Shown here: piece by piece, positions 60,035 to 64,000 of the stretch
Numbering within the stretch: the stretch's first letter is position 1
Layout: each line of letters opens with the position of its first letter
NCBI GenBank assembly: GCA_028877215.1
Contig: JAPPFJ010000035.1
Location: 1 to 64,000, forward strand
Reading direction: 5' to 3'
Length of the DNA: 64,000 nucleotides
Source: Gemmatimonadota bacterium
GTDB lineage: Bacteria; Latescibacterota; UBA2968; GCA-2709665
Notes under the pieces: model-generated
Database searches by the model: none
What the model saw: only the letters and a program-made list of their open reading frames with translations
Told to the model about the DNA's origin: nothing
Made by a program: the position numbers and the translations under genes

Positions 60035-62167
60035 CTACGCTGGCGTCGGTTTCAAGATCTGCAGATGCTCTCGAATCAGCTTTTCGTAGATGCCGACGAA
60101 ATCCGATCGCCCGTTATGCAGATTATAGAAGTAACACATCGGGTTCGGATTGATTTCGATCACCTGGAACCCCGCCGGGGACCGAATCACATCGATTGCA
60201 AAGAACCCCAGTTCGATCACACCCGATACGCCCGCCGTTACCCGAGACAGCCCTTCCAGCGTTTCAGGTGCATCCACCCGCTTTGCGAATCCGGTTGACC
60301 CGTGCAGCGGGTTCAGGTCGCCGCACGGAGATGTATTGACTTTCTCGTATGCCAGCAGCAATTCATCCCGGGCGGCAACGATCCGATACTCCGGCCCGCT
60401 GATGTGCTCCTGAACCAGGATCAAATTGTCGAGAAAACCGCTGTGTTCGAATAGCGTCCGCAGGCGTTTCTCCAGCGCAAACCGGTCTCCCTCCAGGAAA
60501 ACACCCTGGGCAAGCGACCCCTTGTTCCGCTTTACGAGTACGGGAAAGGTGAACCGGCGTTCAACCTCCTCGATGACCGCGTCGACGGACGCATGGGTCC
60601 GATAGCGCGAAAACCGCTCGTCCGCAAATGGATTGAAGGCCACCATCGTTTCGGGAACCGGAAGCCCGGCCCCCGTAAACAGCTCGTACTGATATGCCTT
60701 GTCTTCCGCCAGGCGGGCCGCCACGTAGTCGTTGAACGGATGCCTGTTGCGCAGAAAGTAGACCGGCCCGCGTCCGGGCGGCCGGATACGGAACAGATTT
60801 CCGTCATCCGATGCCGGTTCAATCCGAAGGTCCAGGTTTGCGCAGGCTTTCGCGAGGCACGCCAGACTCTCGCGGTGCAGGTCTTCCCCGAATCCGTCCC
60901 GCTCGCATGGCAGCCCCAGCGCTTCGCGCGCCCTGCCGACGAGATGCAGGGATCCCATGATACAGACGGGATTTCCCTCCCGCAACCCCGCACGCCCCAG
61001 CGCTTCCACGATGTCCGGCGCGCAACAGGCGGAAAGCCCCGCGGGCAGGCATTGGCGGAGCTTGTCGACGGCCAGGGCTTTGGGGTGATCGGACCTCGTC
61101 AAAACCAGCTTCTCCGCCAGCGGCTGGATCGCCTCGAGTATCCCCCCGGCGTCGTGACCCGAGTTCACGCCCACCACAAACGTCCACCGCTTCGACATCC
61201 CGGCCAGATCGCCCGCGAGGGCCACTGCGCCGGAAGGGTTGTGTGCGCCATCCAGCACGATCGGGGGCGTTCGTCGCGCCGCCTCGAACCTGCCCGGCAG
61301 ATCGAGTCCGGTCAGGGCATCCACGATCCGGGCATCTGTAAGGTCCTTCCCCATAAGGTGGCGACCGACCGCGATCGCCAGCCGGGCGTTCTTCCGGAAT
61401 ACCGACCCCCGGTCCGGCATCTCCGGATGCGGGAATTCCCGCGCTGCGCAAAGCCAATCCCCGTCCGTTTCGCCGCCGACAACGCGAAGATCAACGCCCC
61501 GCTCACGGCACTCTCGACGCAATAGCGCGAGCACTTCGGGTTTCTGTGTGGCCGGGGTGAAGAGCGGCCTGCCGGCACGGGCGATTTCGAGCTTGTCCAG
61601 CGCGATCGCCTCCACCGTATCGCCCAGAATTTCGGTATGGTCGAGATCGATTTGCGTCAGGGCGGCCACGCCGGCATCCCAGGCATTGGTCGCGTCGTAC
61701 CGGCCGCCCAGGCCCACCTCGAATACGCCGATGTCGACGCCGGCATCTGCGAACATAGACGTCGCCAGCGCCGTTAACGCCTCGAACTTTGTGAAGTAAC
61801 CGTACCCCTCCGCTTCAAATCCGCGCGTTCGGTCGTAGAGGTCCGAAATCCATTGCGCCCAGTCATCCTTATCGAGGATCCGGCCGTCGATCCGGATGCG
61901 TTCGCGGATGGTATGCAGGTGGGGGGAGGAGTAGATACCGGTCCGGCGGCCGCACGTCTGCAGCAGGGCGGCCAGGACGCTCGCCACCGTCCCCTTGCCG
62001 TTGGTACCGCCCACGATGACCGACGCAAAGTCTTTCTGCGGATTTCCCGTCCGGTGCAACAAAGCCCGCATCCGGGGCAGATAGTCTTCCGGCGTACCCG
62101 CCGCCGTCCCGTCCCTTTCCCAGTCCTGCAGCGTATTCAGATAGCGTTTGCCACGGAAGTAATCCAT
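60035..62167 (-). CDS. folC: FolC-type Mur ligase fused to a C-terminal ATP-grasp ligase
   Basis: 710 residues. The first 430 or so are folylpolyglutamate/dihydrofolate synthase: P-loop VGGTNGKGTVASV, EVGLGGRYDATN and VLDGAHNPSGA match FolC rather than MurC-F. The rest is an ATP-grasp domain: PVLVKRNKGSLAQGV as the ATP lid, ILVQEHISGPEYRI, and IEINPNP as the metal-binding Glu/Asn end. The reverse order (ATP-grasp then Mur ligase) is cyanophycin synthetase; this order with a FolC half is not one I know. The start at 62167 precedes MDYFRGKRYLN, after a GGGAAAG-like site. It lies beside rpmB. One chain could add glutamate to folate and then a further amide. Confidence 0.88.
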   Translation of the reverse strand: MDYFRGKRYLNTLQDWERDGTAAGTPEDYLPRMRALLHRTGNPQKDFASVIVGGTNGKGTVASVLAALLQTCGRRTGIYSSPHLHTIRERIRIDGRILDKDDWAQWISDLYDRTRGFEAEGYGYFTKFEALTALATSMFADAGVDIGVFEVGLGGRYDATNAWDAGVAALTQIDLDHTEILGDTVEAIALDKLEIARAGRPLFTPATQKPEVLALLRRECRERGVDLRVVGGETDGDWLCAAREFPHPEMPDRGSVFRKNARLAIAVGRHLMGKDLTDARIVDALTGLDLPGRFEAARRTPPIVLDGAHNPSGAVALAGDLAGMSKRWTFVVGVNSGHDAGGILEAIQPLAEKLVLTRSDHPKALAVDKLRQCLPAGLSACCAPDIVEALGRAGLREGNPVCIMGSLHLVGRAREALGLPCERDGFGEDLHRESLACLAKACANLDLRIEPASDDGNLFRIRPPGRGPVYFLRNRHPFNDYVAARLAEDKAYQYELFTGAGLPVPETMVAFNPFADERFSRYRTHASVDAVIEEVERRFTFPVLVKRNKGSLAQGVFLEGDRFALEKRLRTLFEHSGFLDNLILVQEHISGPEYRIVAARDELLLAYEKVNTSPCGDLNPLHGSTGFAKRVDAPETLEGLSRVTAGVSGVIELGFFAIDVIRSPAGFQVIEINPNPMCYFYNLHNGRSDFVGIYEKLIREHLQILKPTPA

Positions 62168-62267
62168 ACGGAGCGCTTTCCCGCCGGTAACATCCGGTCC
62201 GATTGCCGTACAACGCACGCGGGGTTGGCGCCAGGAGCCCGCGCCGCCGATAAAAATAAAAAAACCC

Positions 62268-62295
62268 ACCTGGAAACAAAAGGTGAGTTTTTTTC
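62268..62295. terminator. Intrinsic terminator after rpmB, possibly bidirectional
   Basis: AAACCCACCT and AGGTGAGTTT pair over 9 of 10 bases around a 9-base loop. On the minus strand it is followed by seven T residues, so it ends rpmB; on the plus strand another T run follows, but no plus-strand gene ends here. Confidence 0.75.
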
Positions 62296-62375
62296 GGTTG
62301 GAATCCGCTCCCGGGATTCTCCGACCCTTTGCCCGGGGGATCCATGAGAGAGGATCTGACGACCTCAGTGCTGCG

Positions 62376-62567
62376 TCATGCGGCTTTGTTCACAAGGCCG
62401 AGCTTTATGCACTTCGTGCAGACCTTGATCCTTCTGGTCGTTCCGTCAACCGTCGCACGCACACGTCTGAGATTTGGATTGAACCGCCGTCTCTTTTTAT
62501 TGTTGGCGTGACTGACGTGGTTGCCGACCATCGGCCCCTTCCCGCAAATGTCGCATCTTGCAGCCAT
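62376..62567 (-). CDS. rpmB: Ribosomal protein L28
   Basis: A 63-residue large-subunit ribosomal protein. It begins [20 protein letters not shown], the L28 N-terminus with a CxxC pair, and has the basic core [15 protein letters not shown] and a second CxxC in [11 protein letters not shown], so this is the zinc-ribbon form of L28. The start follows GGAGG by 9 bases. It is transcribed alone from a consensus promoter and ended by a hairpin, next to a FolC-type fusion gene. Confidence 0.97.
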   Translation of the reverse strand: MAARCDICGKGPMVGNHVSHANNKKRRRFNPNLRRVRATVDGTTRRIKVCTKCIKLGLVNKAA

Positions 62568-62699
62568 TACCAGTGCCTCCGGTATATCCGAATTGAGCTT
62601 GTTCCGTCATGTTGAAGCTGATATCAATCCGCGCCCACGTTCCCGCCAGCCGTCCATAAAAGGCAAGACGCCGCGGAGAGGCGCTTCATAGCCAGAACA

Positions 62700-62727
62700 A
62701 ATATACCAGTCAGACGTCACTTGTCAA
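62700..62727 (-). promoter_or_regulatory. Consensus sigma70 promoter of rpmB
   Basis: On the minus strand TTGACA (plus-strand 62722-62727) and TATATT (62700-62705) are separated by 16 bases. The -35 is perfect. It implies a leader of about 125 bases before rpmB; the leader has a weak GCGCC/GGCGT hairpin, of unknown meaning. Confidence 0.75.
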
Positions 62728-62857
62728 GAAAGAACCCGAATCCTGACCCCTTTCAACTACTCGGAACCCTCCCAGGAGCCCCGTCCTTCCACGGTTGCGG
62801 GCGGACATTTCGCGCGTTGCGTCACGTTCCCCGGCACCCGGAATACCTCGAGGCCGG

Positions 62858-63997
62858 TCACCGCGGATGCCGATCGGATGTACGGAATCGAATGAACCAG
62901 AGTCCGATTTCCGGAAGCGTTCCGCTGCTGAAAACCGCGCATGGCTCGTCGGGTATCAGGCTTCCGCTGGCAGGTGAGATTCCATAGAGGAAGAAAGTAT
63001 CCCTCAGTCCGTAACCTCCGAAGCCGTTCAGAACGACCGCGGACCAGCTTCGGCCGCTATCTTCTCCGCGGTACAGCCGGAGCGCGTTTCCTGCGGTTCT
63101 GGACATCCACATACGCCCGCGCTCGCGCGGATGTTCGAAGATCGCTGCGATTCCGGCGCTCCCGGTGAATACCGCCTTCCACCGGCGCAGATCGGGATCC
63201 CGCCGATAAACGATCAGCCGGATCCTCCCGTCGCCGGCTCGGCGCGTCGCGGAGACAAGCAACGCGCCGTCGGCCGCCCGCCGGATCGCCTGGGCGAAGG
63301 CCAGGTTCTGCTCGATGGGGTTGGCGTCAGCGACCACCTCCGTCACGGCTGATGCCGGGTCGCCATAGGGCACATACAGATAGTTGATCCGGTTGTAATA
63401 CGGACTGTTATATGCGTTGTTACTCACGACGAGGTGAAAACCCTCGCCGTCCGGGACGATCAATGGATACAGCCACGTCGTCCAGGGCTCCTTAGACCGC
63501 TGCTCCCGCGCCAGGACGAACGGACCGGACCATGAACCGGAATCCAGGTCGACCCAGGCGACCTGAAAGGAATAGGACCCGGGTCTCCCGATATATCCGA
63601 GTACGAGCCGATCGCCATCCATGGCCGCACCGATATAACCGGCACGATCCAGTCCGTCCGGCAGCGCGATCGGGGCGAATCCGCGCGGATCGCCGCGAAG
63701 GCGCTGATGTAGAATCCGGGGGCCGGCGTCGCGACGTGCGTGGATGAGTACGAGACGCCGTCTTGAGTCCAGCAACACCATACCCGGCTGATGGTGGAGG
63801 CCCTCCCATTCAAGGAAGGTCTCCCAGCCGTCTTCCGTACTCCGGTAGACGATCCCCCTGGCGGTATCCTGTTGCCGGCCCCATCTACCCAGCGTATAAA
63901 AGTGGTCCCCGTCGAACACGAGCTTCGGCGCGTTGTAACCCCAATAGGGGCTGACCGATGCAATGCCGCTGTCAATGCGGGTCAGCTCGAAATCCAT
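62858..63997 (-). CDS. BNR/sialidase-like beta-propeller, start near the window edge
   Basis: At least 379 residues, from an ATG three bases inside the right edge; the true start may lie outside. It looks like a sialidase/BNR-type propeller: blade-like motifs include YRSTEDGWETFLEW, VLLDSRRRLVLIHA and RLYRGEDSGRSWSAVV, the last being a classic Asp-box (SxDxGxxW). No signal peptide is seen. Glycosidase residues (an Arg triad, Tyr) cannot be placed with confidence, so it is called a propeller of unknown function. Confidence 0.7.
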   Translation of the reverse strand: MDFELTRIDSGIASVSPYWGYNAPKLVFDGDHFYTLGRWGRQQDTARGIVYRSTEDGWETFLEWEGLHHQPGMVLLDSRRRLVLIHARRDAGPRILHQRLRGDPRGFAPIALPDGLDRAGYIGAAMDGDRLVLGYIGRPGSYSFQVAWVDLDSGSWSGPFVLAREQRSKEPWTTWLYPLIVPDGEGFHLVVSNNAYNSPYYNRINYLYVPYGDPASAVTEVVADANPIEQNLAFAQAIRRAADGALLVSATRRAGDGRIRLIVYRRDPDLRRWKAVFTGSAGIAAIFEHPRERGRMWMSRTAGNALRLYRGEDSGRSWSAVVLNGFGGYGLRDTFFLYGISPASGSLIPDEPCAVFSSGTLPEIGLWFIRFRTSDRHPR

Positions 63998-64000
63998 TTC

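Noticed and set aside
1-64000. CRISPR arrays, insertion sequences, integrases and rRNA
   Set aside because: No regularly spaced identical repeats, transposase motifs or rRNA-like sequence were seen in either strand.

Overview
The window reads as chromosomal DNA of an uncultivated Gram-negative bacterium. Outer-membrane logic is clear: a TonB-dependent receptor, a PorV/PorQ-type barrel, a TolC-RND efflux set, and secreted proteins ending in FlgD-like/type-IX-style sorting tails. Very many Gfo/Idh/MocA, phytanoyl-CoA dioxygenase, ceramidase-like and mandelate-racemase-type genes, together with dockerin-like 'DFDGDGxVxFxDFxxFAxxFG' repeats, suggest the Latescibacterota/Poribacteria neighbourhood of the FCB superphylum. 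That placement is inference from family content, not from a marker tree. Gene density is high and most genes lie on the minus strand.

Layout. (1) 149-9399: a FadR-type GntR regulator, then a minus-strand run of small-molecule catabolic genes: HAD phosphatase, two Gfo/Idh/MocA oxidoreductases, a neutral-ceramidase-like hydrolase, an APC permease fused to two USP domains, a sugar-phosphate isomerase/epimerase-type TIM barrel and a histidine phosphatase. (2) 9505-10697: a small lipoprotein gene behind uppP, with an intrinsic terminator. (3) 11192-17782, plus strand: a three-gene efflux operon whose TolC protein carries an N-terminal ABC-type substrate-binding-like domain, then HlyD adaptor, then RND pump. 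(4) 17914-23665: a small membrane protein, a P-loop kinase, a beta-propeller, a cyclase-family protein, a large polytopic membrane protein and a fragment resembling a C45 peptidase N-terminus. (5) 24177-28048: a tandem duplication of cache-domain secreted proteins. (6) 28629-41084: a cluster of very large secreted proteins built from cohesin-like, dockerin-like, CARDB, six-bladed YWTD propeller, cadherin-like, SwmB-like, LRR, WD40 and metzincin modules. (7) 41695-48173: TonB receptor, large secreted protein and PorV-like barrel, bounded by terminators. (8) 48441-59892: a second catabolic run with phytase-like propeller, ceramidase-like hydrolase and an upstream frameshifted remnant of the same family, metallophosphoesterase-PQQ protein, VOC protein, enolase-superfamily enzyme, SDR, C45 peptidase, metallophosphoesterase-TIM barrel fusion and PhyH dioxygenase. 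(9) 60035-63997: a FolC-ATP-grasp fusion, rpmB with a consensus promoter and terminator, and a BNR-like propeller at the right edge.

The strongest candidates for something undescribed are the cohesin/dockerin-like secreted cluster (28629-41084), which may encode a non-cellulolytic surface assembly with beta-propeller modules in place of glycosidases, and the FolC-ATP-grasp fusion, which has the reverse order of the ATP-grasp and Mur-ligase modules in cyanophycin synthetase. Domain calls come from reading motifs only; no database search or structure prediction was run.
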